Part shown: in pieces, positions 18,481 to 26,306 of the stretch
How positions within the stretch are numbered: the first letter of the stretch is position 1
Layout: each line of letters starts with the position of its first letter
Source of the DNA: Acidisarcina sp963790505
GTDB lineage: Bacteria > Acidobacteriota > Terriglobia > Terriglobales > Acidobacteriaceae
Length of the DNA: 64,000 nucleotides
Direction: 5' to 3'
Assembly (NCBI GenBank): GCA_963790505.1
Contig: CAWBOT010000005.1
Span: forward strand, 992,001 to 1,056,000
The notes under the pieces: model-generated
Databases searched by the model: none
Told to the model about the DNA's origin: nothing
What the model saw: the letters and a program-made list of their open reading frames with translations, nothing else
Program-made: the position numbers and the translations under genes

Positions 18481-19098
18481 GTGTCCCATAGCCCCGAAGA
18501 TATTGAAAAGCTGAAACATGGGCCCGCAGTCGAGGGCGTTCCTGAACTGATTTTGCAGCGCTGGAGCCCGAGGGCCTTTGCGGCGCGGGAGGTTTCGTCA
18601 GCCGATCTGGAGAAGGTATTTATCGCGGCAAGCTGGGCGGCGTCCTCATCGAACGAGCAGCCCTGGCGTTTTCTGGTTGGGCGGCAAGGGGACGAAACTT
18701 ACAAGAAGATCTTCAATTCGCTGGTTGAGTTCAATCAATCCTGGGCGAAGAGCGCTCCAGTTCTGATCCTGTCGGTGGGCAAAAAGACTTTCACGCAGAA
18801 GGGCAACGCCAACGATTACGCGCTGCACGATACCGGGGCGGCAACGGCATACCTCGGTCTGGCGGCGACGGCGCTGGGGATGCATACGCACTCGATGGCC
18901 GGCTTTGACAGGGAGCTGGCGCGCGCCTCCTTTGGCATTTCTCCAGACTATGAGATAGGGGCGGTGACTGCGCTGGGCTACTTTGGCGATCCGTCGACTC
19001 TGCCGGAGCATTTGTTGAAGATGGAGCTGGCCCCGCGGACGCGGAAGCCGGTGGCGGAGTTCGTCTTTTCAGAATGGGAGAAGCCGGCGAAGTTTTAA
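18481..19098 (+). CDS. Nitroreductase family protein
   Basis: FMN-dependent oxidoreductase of the nitroreductase fold, 205 residues. Visible features: RWSPRAFAAREVS near the start, AASWAASSSNEQPWRFLVGR (FMN site), a central DTGAATAYLGLAATALGMHTHSMAGFD and a C-terminal VTALGYFGDPSTLPE. The start is taken as GTG 18481 because GAGGAGA stands five bases before it; the frame continues further upstream without similarity. Substrate cannot be told. It is followed 42 bp downstream by the ADP-ribosylglycohydrolase gene on the same strand. Confidence 0.9.
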   Translation: MSHSPEDIEKLKHGPAVEGVPELILQRWSPRAFAAREVSSADLEKVFIAASWAASSSNEQPWRFLVGRQGDETYKKIFNSLVEFNQSWAKSAPVLILSVGKKTFTQKGNANDYALHDTGAATAYLGLAATALGMHTHSMAGFDRELARASFGISPDYEIGAVTALGYFGDPSTLPEHLLKMELAPRTRKPVAEFVFSEWEKPAKF

Positions 19099-19140
19099 GT
19101 ATCTCGGCATCGCCGCGGCGTTCAGATCGGAAGTGACCCT

Positions 19141-20097
19141 ATGGAAGGTTCTCTGCTCACCGGCGATCCCGTTGACGGTCTCGGTCGAGCCGTTCTTTCG
19201 TTGGAAGGGTTGAGCTGCGGCGACGCGTTTGGCGAATGCTTCTTTCTGCCGAGGCCGGAGTTCATCTACAGAACCGGAAACCGGGTCCTGCCCCCGGCCC
19301 CGTGGCCGGTCACCGACGACACAATGATGGCGATCTCCGTCGTGGAGTCTCTTCGGATGCATGGACGGATCGTCGAGGAGTGGCTGGCGGGGCATTTTGC
19401 CCGGCTCTACGATCCTGGCCGTGGGTATGGCGCCGCCATGCACGGGCTGCTGGCGCGAATCGGCCGTCGCGGCGGCCAGTTCTGGCGCGAAGAGTCGTCG
19501 GCGCTATTTCAAGGGAGCGGCTCTTTTGGGAACGGGTCTGCGATGCGGGTTGCTCCAGTAGGAGCCTTCTTCGCCGATGATCTAGAAGCACTTATTGAGC
19601 AGGCGGAGCGATCGGCGGTGACGACTCATGCTCATTCCGAGGCGGCCGCTGGCGCGATTGCGGTTGCCCTGGCTGCGGCATTCGCCTGGAACAGCCGTTC
19701 TGCCGCGGCACCGGCCCTGGCCGAGTTTCTGCAGGGAATATGGGAGCGGACTCCGGAGAGCGAGGTTCGCGCGGGGATTGAAAAGGCCATCCGACTGGGT
19801 GATTCTGCGACCACGCTCGAGGCTGCGGCCGAGTTGGGGAATGGCTGGAGGATTACTGCAATGGACACCGTACCCTTCGTTCTATGGAGCGCCGGGCGGT
19901 GGATGGCGGATTTCGAGGAGGCGATGTGGCAGACGGTGAGCGCCGGAGGGGATAAGGACACCACCTGCGCCATGGTGGGCGGAATCGTGGCGCTGAGGGT
20001 CGGTCTGGAGGGAATTCCAGCGGAATGGCGCCGGAGACGGGAGCTGCTTGGGCCGTTATTTCAAAATATTGGCCCGAACTGGAACCCATATCGGTAG
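19141..20097 (+). CDS. ADP-ribosylglycohydrolase family protein
   Basis: Member of the DraG/ARH family, which removes ADP-ribose from proteins or small molecules using two metal ions. The 318-residue protein has GDALGE-like GDAFGECFF, the metal motif VTDDTMMAISVVESL, GNGSAMRVAPVGAFFADD, TTHAHSEAAAGAIAVALAAAFA and the second metal motif GGDKDTTCAMVGGIVAL. All the metal-binding aspartates are therefore in place. No ADP-ribosyltransferase is visible in the window, so its target is unknown. It ends 172 bp before dnaK and may not be related to it. Confidence 0.9.
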   Translation: MEGSLLTGDPVDGLGRAVLSLEGLSCGDAFGECFFLPRPEFIYRTGNRVLPPAPWPVTDDTMMAISVVESLRMHGRIVEEWLAGHFARLYDPGRGYGAAMHGLLARIGRRGGQFWREESSALFQGSGSFGNGSAMRVAPVGAFFADDLEALIEQAERSAVTTHAHSEAAAGAIAVALAAAFAWNSRSAAAPALAEFLQGIWERTPESEVRAGIEKAIRLGDSATTLEAAAELGNGWRITAMDTVPFVLWSAGRWMADFEEAMWQTVSAGGDKDTTCAMVGGIVALRVGLEGIPAEWRRRRELLGPLFQNIGPNWNPYR

Positions 20098-20171
20098 GGA
20101 GCAGGGCCAAGTAATTGAAAATAAACATGAATTGCCGGTGAATCCTTCCTTCGCTTCTTTGCATCAGATAC

Positions 20172-20192
20172 ATTGACAACAAGTGACTCAAG
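20172..20192 (+). promoter_or_regulatory. Candidate dnaK promoter with HAIR-like HspR operator
   Basis: About 77 bp before dnaK the sequence ATTGACAACAAGTGACTCAAG occurs. Its right half ACTCAAG matches the HspR-associated inverted repeat (CTTGAGT-N7-ACTCAAG) exactly, and the left half keeps TTGA at the right spacing. TTGACA at 20173-20178 also fits a sigma-70 -35 hexamer, so a repressor bound here would block the promoter. An hspR-type gene stands at the end of this same cluster. The left arm is degenerate, so the assignment is tentative. Confidence 0.5.
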
Positions 20193-20268
20193 TGCGAAGC
20201 TAAATCAAGAGATCAAGAGCGACGCCGGGCACTTTGCGGGTGGATTTTTCGAGGAGCGGACAAGGGTT

Positions 20269-22188
20269 ATGGCAAAAGTAATAGGAATCGATTTAGGAAC
20301 GACAAATTCAGTGGTCGCGGTGATGGAAGGCGGCGAGCCGAAGGTCATCGCGAACGAAGAGGGTGGGCGGACAACCCCTTCCGTCGTCGGCTTCACCAAG
20401 AGCGGCGAGCGGCTCGTGGGCCAGGTGGCCAAGCGCCAGGCGATCACCAACCCAGAGAACACTGTTTACTCGATCAAGCGCTTCATGGGCCGCCGGTTTA
20501 ATGAAGTCAACGACGAGATGAAGATGGTGCCCTATAAGGTCAAGCAGTCGGGCGACCATGTGGCCATTGTGGCCCAAGGCAAGGAGTTCACCCCGCCGGA
20601 GATTTCGGCGATGATCCTGCAAAAGCTCAAAAAGGCGGCTGAGGACTATCTGGGCCAGACGGTGACCGAGGCGGTCATTACTGTGCCTGCATATTTCAAC
20701 GATGCGCAGCGCCAAGCGACCAAGGATGCCGGCAAGATCGCCGGACTTGACGTCAAGCGCATTGTGAACGAGCCGACGGCGGCTGCGCTGGCGTATGGGC
20801 TGGACAAGAAGAAGGACGAGACGATCGCGGTCTATGACTTCGGCGGCGGCACGTTCGATGTGTCGATCCTGGAGGTCGGCGAGGGCGTGATCGAAGTCAA
20901 GTCGACCAACGGCGATACCCACCTGGGCGGCGACAACCTCGACCAGAAGATCGTCGATTGGCTGATTGACGAGTTCAAGAAGAAGGAAGGCCTGGATCTG
21001 CGCGCCAAGGGCAACGAGATGGCGCTGCAGCGGCTGCGCGATGCAGCGGAGCGGGCGAAGATCGAACTGTCGACGGCGCAGGAGACGGAGATCAACCTCC
21101 CCTTCATCACCGCTGACGCGACCGGGCCGAAGCACCTGGTCGAAAAGCTGACCCGCGCCAAGCTGGAGCAGCTGGTCGAGGACATCATTCAGCGTTCGAT
21201 CGAGCCCTGCAAGAAGGCAATGGCCGACGCAGGCGTGGATGCCAGCAAGATCGATGAAGTGGTGCTGGTGGGCGGACAGACGAGAATGCCGCGCATTCAG
21301 AAGCTGGTGCAGGACCTCTTCGGGAAAGAGCCTCACAAGGGCGTGAACCCGGACGAAGTAGTGGCAATCGGCGCTGCAGTCCAGGCGGGCGTACTTGCGG
21401 GCGAAGTGAAGGACCTGCTGCTGCTGGACGTGACTCCGCTGACCCTGGCAATCGAAACACTGGGTGGTGTGGCGACGCCGATGATCCAGCGCAACACCAC
21501 GATCCCGACGAAGAAGACGGAGACGTTTTCGACGGCGGCCGACAGCCAGACCGAGGTTGAGGTCCACGTGCTGCAGGGTGAACGTCCGATGGCGGCCCAA
21601 AACCGTACGCTGGGCAAGTTCAAGCTGGGTGGGATTCCACCGGCGGCCCGGGGCGTGCCGCAGATCGAAGTGACGTTCGACATTGACGCGAACGGCATCC
21701 TAAATGTGACGGCGAAGGATAACGCGACGGGCAAGGACCAGAAGATAACTATTACTTCGTCTTCGGGTCTAAGTAAGGACGAAATCGACCGCATGGCCAA
21801 AGAGGCAGATGCTCACGCCTCCGAGGACAAGGAAAAGCGGGAAGAGATCGAGGCCCGGAATGGACTCGACAATTTGGTCTACAACATCGAGAAGATGTTG
21901 AAGGAAAGCGGCGATAAGGTATCGGGCAGCGACAAGAGCGACGTGGAATCGGCGCTGGCGGAGGCCAAGAAGACGCTTTCGGGCAATCCTGGCCCGGCAG
22001 AGTTGAATGCCGCGCGGGAGAAGCTCACCGGAACCTCGCACAAGCTGGCCGAGGCCATGTACAAGGCCAACGCCGCGGGTGCAACTGCTTCGGCTGAAGG
22101 TGGAGCGGAGGGAACGACTGAGACCGCCGAGAAGAAGGACGAAGGCGTGATCGATGCCGAATACGTGGACGTCGAGGACAAAAAGTAA
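20269..22188 (+). CDS. dnaK: Molecular chaperone DnaK (Hsp70)
   Basis: ATP-driven chaperone that binds unfolded peptides with DnaJ and GrpE. The 639-residue protein starts MAKVIGIDLGTTNSVVAVMEGG; the ATG at 20269 is preceded by GAGGAG. Nucleotide-domain motifs are VYDFGGGTFDVSILEVGEG and VVLVGGQTRMPRIQ; the linker DLLLLDVTPLTLAIETLGG leads to the substrate domain. The tail is acidic and ends DAEYVDVEDKK, close to the usual EEVKDDK-type end. An open frame upstream to 20173 is not used in the family. No grpE is in the window. It heads the heat-shock cluster. Confidence 0.98.
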   Translation: MAKVIGIDLGTTNSVVAVMEGGEPKVIANEEGGRTTPSVVGFTKSGERLVGQVAKRQAITNPENTVYSIKRFMGRRFNEVNDEMKMVPYKVKQSGDHVAIVAQGKEFTPPEISAMILQKLKKAAEDYLGQTVTEAVITVPAYFNDAQRQATKDAGKIAGLDVKRIVNEPTAAALAYGLDKKKDETIAVYDFGGGTFDVSILEVGEGVIEVKSTNGDTHLGGDNLDQKIVDWLIDEFKKKEGLDLRAKGNEMALQRLRDAAERAKIELSTAQETEINLPFITADATGPKHLVEKLTRAKLEQLVEDIIQRSIEPCKKAMADAGVDASKIDEVVLVGGQTRMPRIQKLVQDLFGKEPHKGVNPDEVVAIGAAVQAGVLAGEVKDLLLLDVTPLTLAIETLGGVATPMIQRNTTIPTKKTETFSTAADSQTEVEVHVLQGERPMAAQNRTLGKFKLGGIPPAARGVPQIEVTFDIDANGILNVTAKDNATGKDQKITITSSSGLSKDEIDRMAKEADAHASEDKEKREEIEARNGLDNLVYNIEKMLKESGDKVSGSDKSDVESALAEAKKTLSGNPGPAELNAAREKLTGTSHKLAEAMYKANAAGATASAEGGAEGTTETAEKKDEGVIDAEYVDVEDKK

Positions 22189-22214
22189 ATCTAAATCAAC
22201 GATTCACGAGCACG

Positions 22215-22270
22215 GACGCAGTAACTTGGGGGGCGCGCTGGAGAACTAATGTGCGCCCTGCGTCGTTTTA
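22215..22270 (+). terminator. Long hairpin after dnaK (terminator or attenuator)
   Basis: GACGCAG (22215) pairs with CTGCGTC (ending 22264), enclosing a second stem GGGCGC/GCGCCC, and the structure is followed by GTTTTA. It lies between the dnaK stop and the small 56-residue gene. It could end most dnaK transcripts and leave lower expression of the downstream genes. Confidence 0.55.
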
Positions 22271-22289
22271 CTAGGTAGGGAGAATCGCG

Positions 22290-22460
22290 ATGACTGACAC
22301 AATGTGGAAGTGCGAGCAGCTGAGGGCGGGCAGAGTCTATAACCGGGTGCTGTTCAACACTCGGGACGAGGCGGAGCAGTTCGCTGCTCAAATGGGGAAG
22401 GTTGAGCCCGATCTTTTTTGGAACATCGAGGCGGTCCCGGCCAAGGCTGTCTGGAACTGA
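22290..22460 (+). CDS. Small 56-residue protein between dnaK and dnaJ
   Basis: An open frame of 57 codons with ATG at 22290, GGGAGA eight bases upstream and TGA at 22458. It begins MTDTMWKCEQLRAGRVYNRV, continues VLFNTRDEAEQFAAQMGKVEP and ends DLFWNIEAVPAKAVWN. The composition is ordered, with hydrophobic positions alternating as in a small alpha/beta fold, four aromatic Trp/Phe residues in the last third and no low-complexity. No domain known to me. Position inside the heat-shock cluster and a good ribosome site argue that it is real; it falls under common length cut-offs and is easily missed. Confidence 0.7.
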   Translation: MTDTMWKCEQLRAGRVYNRVLFNTRDEAEQFAAQMGKVEPDLFWNIEAVPAKAVWN

Positions 22461-22640
22461 TTGTGCCGGCGTCACCGCCTTCCTTCGGGTGGGGCGGCCT
22501 GCGCTCGGCGGAGCCTTGAGCGCCACGCGGACGAAGCGAAGATTGGCCGCAGCATTCAGACCGGAATCATCCGATCTGATCGATTCGACTGATTGCCTTT
22601 GTTTTTCGCCTTTAATTTTCCGATAGATACTAAAGGTACG

Positions 22641-23852
22641 ATGCCGACAACACCACAACAAAAGGATTACTACGCAACACTCGGAGTCAAACGGACGGCT
22701 ACGTCCGACGAGATCCGGAAGGCTTTTCGCAAGCTGGCGCGGAAGTATCATCCAGACGTAAATCCGAACAACAAGAAGGCCGAGGAGAAATTCAAGGAGA
22801 TCTCCGAGGCGAATGAGGTTTTGAGCGACGAGAAGAAGCGGAAGGTCTTCGACCAATTCGGCTTCTACTCGGACAATATCGACCCGGCTGCGGCCGAGGC
22901 TGCGGCGCGGGGCGGGTATTCGCCGGGATCGACCGGCCGCTCGCGCGGAGGCGCTCAGGAAGTTCCATTCGACTTTGGCGGCTTTGATTTCTCCGACTAT
23001 CAGACCCAGCCGTCGGGCGGGGCGGGTCAACCGGGATCGTCTGGATGGGGCGGTTTCCGGGACATTTTTTCGGGGATTTTTTCGGGGCAGAGGCAGCCGC
23101 AGGGGCCTGAGGCTGGAACCGATCTCGAGTACAAGGTCTCGGTCGATTTCTGGACGGCGGTGCGTGGCGGCACGACCCGCTTGCAGATCCAGCGGCAGGA
23201 GACGTGCCCGACCTGCAAAGGAAAAGCCTCGACTGGTTCAGCGCAGGTTTGCCCAGAGTGCAGCGGCACCGGCCAGGTCACCCAGATGGGCGGCCAGATG
23301 AAGTTCAACCTGCAGTGCCCGCGCTGTGGGGGGACGGGCAAATTGCAGAGCGCCTGTGCGACCTGCCACGGCCAGGGCACCGTGACCCGGGTCGAGAGCA
23401 TCGACTTCCGCATCAAGGCAGGCACGCGCGACGGCCAGCGCATCCGGCTCGCGGGCAAGGGGAACTCGGGGACCAATGGAGGCGCGGCGGGAGATCTGTA
23501 CCTCATCATCCAGGCCGGGACGCATCCAGTCTTCAACCGTTCCGCGGACAATATTCTGGTGACGGTGCCGGTGACGGTGGCTGAGGCAGCTCTGGGCTCC
23601 AAGATCGAGGTGCCGACCATCGATGGCCGCACCCAGCTGAAAATTCCTCCAGGCACGCAGAGCGGGCAGAAGCTGAGGATGCGAGAGCGGGGAGTTCCGT
23701 CGGCCGCAACGGAAGGTTTGCGTGGCGATCAGATCGTCACGGTTGAGATCGTAGTGCCGCAGCTCAAGGACGAGCGTTCGAAGGAGATTCTGCGCGAGTT
23801 CGCGAAGTTGAATCCCGAGGACCCGCGCGAGACGATGTGGGAGAAGGTTTAA
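22641..23852 (+). CDS. dnaJ: Chaperone protein DnaJ (Hsp40)
   Basis: Hsp40 partner that stimulates DnaK ATPase. The 403-residue protein starts MPTTPQQKDYYATLGV. J domain at about 8-75 with HPD (RKYHPDVNPNN); a Gly/Ser/Phe-rich linker (about 90-170); the zinc region with four CxxCxGx(G/A) repeats, CPTCKGKA, CPECSGTG, CPRCGGTG and CATCHGQG; and the C-terminal substrate domains (GTRDGQRIRLAGKGN, GDLYLIIQAGTHPVFNR, KIPPGTQSGQKLRMRERG). The first repeat ends in Ala instead of Gly. The frame is open upstream to 22593, but the family start is MPTT. It is followed 3 bp later by a broken toxin gene. Confidence 0.95.
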   Translation: MPTTPQQKDYYATLGVKRTATSDEIRKAFRKLARKYHPDVNPNNKKAEEKFKEISEANEVLSDEKKRKVFDQFGFYSDNIDPAAAEAAARGGYSPGSTGRSRGGAQEVPFDFGGFDFSDYQTQPSGGAGQPGSSGWGGFRDIFSGIFSGQRQPQGPEAGTDLEYKVSVDFWTAVRGGTTRLQIQRQETCPTCKGKASTGSAQVCPECSGTGQVTQMGGQMKFNLQCPRCGGTGKLQSACATCHGQGTVTRVESIDFRIKAGTRDGQRIRLAGKGNSGTNGGAAGDLYLIIQAGTHPVFNRSADNILVTVPVTVAEAALGSKIEVPTIDGRTQLKIPPGTQSGQKLRMRERGVPSAATEGLRGDQIVTVEIVVPQLKDERSKEILREFAKLNPEDPRETMWEKV

Positions 23853-23855
23853 GCA

Positions 23856-24131
23856 ATGGGCTTGTCCTTCGGGTGGGACAGCGCGAAGGCCGAATGCAAC
23901 TAACGCAAACATGGGGTAAGCTTTACGCAAGCGAGTACTTTCTTCGGGGATGGCGTGCTGGTGACGGTTCCCGATCAGCGCCCTTCAATCGAAGATCAAC
24001 CGTATCTCGGCGAAAACGAAAGCTGCAAGCTGTTAGCAATTGCGCGGACAATCGATGGAGACACGATTCGAATCATCAGCGCGAGACCTGCGACCGGTTC
24101 CGAAAGGCGGGGTGATGAAGAAGGTGGATGA
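23856..24131 (+). pseudogene. BrnT-like toxin gene with an in-frame stop codon
   Basis: Reading frame 23856-24131 (91 residues if read through) matches the BrnT ribonuclease-toxin pattern: an N-terminal SFGWDSAKAECN, then a TAA stop (23901-23903), then RKHGVSFTQASTFFGDG, and a C-terminal DTIRIISARPATGSERRGDEE. In BrnT proteins the segment reads N-L-R-K-H-G-V-S-F, so TAA most likely replaces TTA or CTA for Leu, a single substitution. No in-frame ATG follows that could rescue the toxin. It overlaps the antitoxin gene by 17 bp, as in intact pairs. The identification is from motif recall, not a search. Confidence 0.75.
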
Positions 24132-24318
24132 GATCGACGAGGACGATATTTCGGCAGAGATCGATTTCTCGCGTGGTGAGCGGGGCGGGTTCACTAAGCG
24201 GTTCGCCGAAGGAACCAATCTTGTTCCGCTGGCTCCCGATGCTGAATCGGTAAACAATGCCTTGAGGCTGATGGCGCAAGTCGCACCGCGAACGGCACGC
24301 CTTGAGAAGGTCCGCTAA
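24115..24318 (+). CDS. Antitoxin-like small protein (partner of the broken BrnT-like toxin)
   Basis: A 67-residue protein starting MKKVDEIDEDDISAEIDFSR, then GERGGFTKRFAEGTNLVPL and ending AESVNNALRLMAQVAPRTARLEKVR. The (K/R)(R/Y)xxGTNxVxLxPD and ESVNxALR patterns are those of the small antitoxins found next to BrnT-type toxins in many genomes. AGGCGGGG just before the ATG is a good ribosome site. The acidic N-terminus and the basic C-terminus fit a toxin-neutralising and DNA-binding arrangement. The frame is intact while the toxin is not, so it may survive as an orphan or regulator. Confidence 0.7.
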   Translation: MKKVDEIDEDDISAEIDFSRGERGGFTKRFAEGTNLVPLAPDAESVNNALRLMAQVAPRTARLEKVR

Positions 24319-24347
24319 ACAGCAACGAAATTTGTTCGCAGACTCCC

Positions 24348-24830
24348 ATGCCAACCAAGCGAAAGTCCAAAGGCGCGTACATGATCTCGGCGGTGGCCGA
24401 GATGTACGAGATACATCCTCAAACCCTGCGCCTCTACGAGCGCGAGGGGCTGCTGAAGCCGTCGAGGACCGAAGGCAATACCCGCCTCTATACCGATGAA
24501 GACCTGGAGCGGCTGGAGTTTATTCTCAATCTGGCACGCGAGCTCGGGGTGAACATCGCCGGCATCGCGATCATCCTGCAGATGCGGGAGCGGATGGAGG
24601 AGATGAACCGGCAGATGCAGAGCTTTGTCGATTATGTGCGGACGGAGATGCTGGAGCGCATGCAGCAGGGCTTTGGCGAGGAAGCGGCCATCGTGCCAAT
24701 GCATCGGACGGTGGTGGTAACGTCTCCTCGCGGAGCGCCGCGGGCCGCGCTGAAGGGGTTACCACCTGCCAGGCCTCGAGGTACGGCGGCGCCAGGAATA
24801 AACGCAGTACCAGGGGAGCGTCGCCCCTAA
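24348..24830 (+). CDS. hspR: MerR-family heat-shock repressor, HspR-like
   Basis: Winged-helix MerR-type regulator of 160 residues, closest in layout to HspR, the repressor of dnaK operons in actinobacteria and related phyla. The DNA-binding part is MISAVAEMYEIHPQTLRLYEREGLLKPSRTEGNTRLY followed by a coiled coil (LERLEFILNLARELGVNIAGI to QMRERMEEMNRQM). The C-terminal 45 residues are Pro/Arg-rich and unconserved. HspR usually needs DnaK as co-repressor; its gene here is last in the dnaK-dnaJ cluster, and a HAIR-like site lies before dnaK. There are no effector-type cysteines of the metal-sensing MerR proteins. Confidence 0.85.
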   Translation: MPTKRKSKGAYMISAVAEMYEIHPQTLRLYEREGLLKPSRTEGNTRLYTDEDLERLEFILNLARELGVNIAGIAIILQMRERMEEMNRQMQSFVDYVRTEMLERMQQGFGEEAAIVPMHRTVVVTSPRGAPRAALKGLPPARPRGTAAPGINAVPGERRP

Positions 24831-24945
24831 ATGGCTTGTCCTTGATACCATCAATCGAGGCTGGAGATCGGCGCACCCCGTCTCGATGACGCCGAAGACT
24901 CCGAGCACGCAAACCCGGTAAGATTGCTGTCAGAAGCTGCTTCTT

Positions 24946-26199
24946 TTGCTCGCAACCGCATTGTTGACCATCGACACCATCCCGAAGTTCCTGTTTGCCG
25001 CGGGCCTGCTGGGCCTGCTGTGTTCCTCTGTTTATTTCGCGCTAGTGCTGGCGGCAGCCGGCCGCTTCGCCCGGCGGCGGCGGGCTTTCGCACGGAGGCG
25101 CCAGGACTTCTTTCCAAGGCTCAGCCTGCTCAAGCCCTTGCATGGGGACGAACCGGAGTTGGAAGCCCGCCTGGAGGGGTTTTTTCAACAGGATTACCCC
25201 TATTACGAGATCCTCTTTTGCGCACGGGACATCACAGACGCCGGCCTTAAGGTGGCGCGACGTGTCGCCGAACGGTACCCTCAGATACCGGTCCAGTTCC
25301 TGACCACGGGCGAGCCTGCCTACACGAATGCGAAGGTTTCTTCGCTCGAGCTGATGGGGTTGGCCGCGACCTCGGGCATCTTCGTCATTAGCGATAGCGA
25401 TGTGCGCGTAGGGCCGAGCTACTTGCGCGAGGTCGCTGCTCCCTTTGCCGATCGCGGCGTGGGGATGGTGACCTGCCTGTATCGCGGTGTCGCCAACGGA
25501 AACGGACTCTGGTCCCGGCTCGAGGCGATCGCCATGAGCATCGAGATGACGGCAGGTGTGCTGGTCGCGGAGCGGATCGAGGGAATGCAGTTCGCCCTGG
25601 GCCCAACCATGGCGGTGCGGCGCTCGTGCGTTGAGGAGATCGGCGGCTTCAGTACACTGGGGCGCTACTGCGCAGACGATTTCGTGCTCGGCAACCGGAT
25701 TGCACCTCGCGGCCATGAGGTAGTTCTCTCCCACCATGTGATCGATCATGTCGTTCTAAACGAAGATCTCGACGAGTCAGTGAAACACCAGGTCCGCTGG
25801 ATGAAGAGCACCCGCTTTTCGCGGCCCAAGGGACATCTGGGGACGGCGCTTACCTACAGCATGCCCTTTGCCGTTCTGGTCTGTGCATCCTCGATGGCTC
25901 TGGGCATGCCGGAAATCGGCATCGCGGCGCTGGCGTGGAGTGTGCTTACGCGCATGGTTCTGGCCGCGGTGGTAGGCGGCGCGGTGGTGGACGAGGGCAG
26001 CCTTATGAGGACCGTGCTGCTTTATCCGCTACGCGATCTGATCGGGTTTGGCTTCTGGGCGGCCAGCTACGCCAGCAACAAGATCCTGTGGCGCGGCGAG
26101 GTCTTTGAGCTGCTGGGCGATGGAGTCATGCGGCGCTACGTCCCCGAAACGACGGCAAATCCAATCGGCGAAGAGACCCTGATTCCGCCGCGACCGTAG
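24946..26199 (+). CDS. Membrane glycosyltransferase, ceramide glucosyltransferase/HpnI type
   Basis: GT21-like membrane enzyme of about 417 residues. N-terminal helix (FLFAAGLLGLLCSSVYFALVLAAA), GT core with LSLLKPLHGDEPELEARLEGFFQQDYP, ISDSDVRVGPSYL (D-x-D type metal motif), CADDFVLGNRIA and a QVRWMKSTRFSRPKGHLG motif (QxxRW), then C-terminal membrane helices. HpnI makes GlcNAc-hopanoid lipids in hopanoid producers; this protein has that architecture, but no other hopanoid gene is visible, so a lipid acceptor is inferred only. The start is uncertain: TTG 24946 or TTG at 24961-24964, without an ATG. Confidence 0.8.
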   Translation: MLATALLTIDTIPKFLFAAGLLGLLCSSVYFALVLAAAGRFARRRRAFARRRQDFFPRLSLLKPLHGDEPELEARLEGFFQQDYPYYEILFCARDITDAGLKVARRVAERYPQIPVQFLTTGEPAYTNAKVSSLELMGLAATSGIFVISDSDVRVGPSYLREVAAPFADRGVGMVTCLYRGVANGNGLWSRLEAIAMSIEMTAGVLVAERIEGMQFALGPTMAVRRSCVEEIGGFSTLGRYCADDFVLGNRIAPRGHEVVLSHHVIDHVVLNEDLDESVKHQVRWMKSTRFSRPKGHLGTALTYSMPFAVLVCASSMALGMPEIGIAALAWSVLTRMVLAAVVGGAVVDEGSLMRTVLLYPLRDLIGFGFWAASYASNKILWRGEVFELLGDGVMRRYVPETTANPIGEETLIPPRP

Positions 26200-26306
26200 A
26201 ATCCTCCTGTTAATTTGCGATGCGGTACGAGCTTGCGTAGTTCGCCATGAGGTCGCACCGCCGCAATTTGCCTGCTTCGGTGTCAAGGGAAAAAGTGCCG
26301 CGCCGT

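Noticed and set aside
20308..21600. Antisense frame of 430 codons over dnaK
   Set aside because: High GC gives long shadow frames; the sense strand is a clear DnaK.
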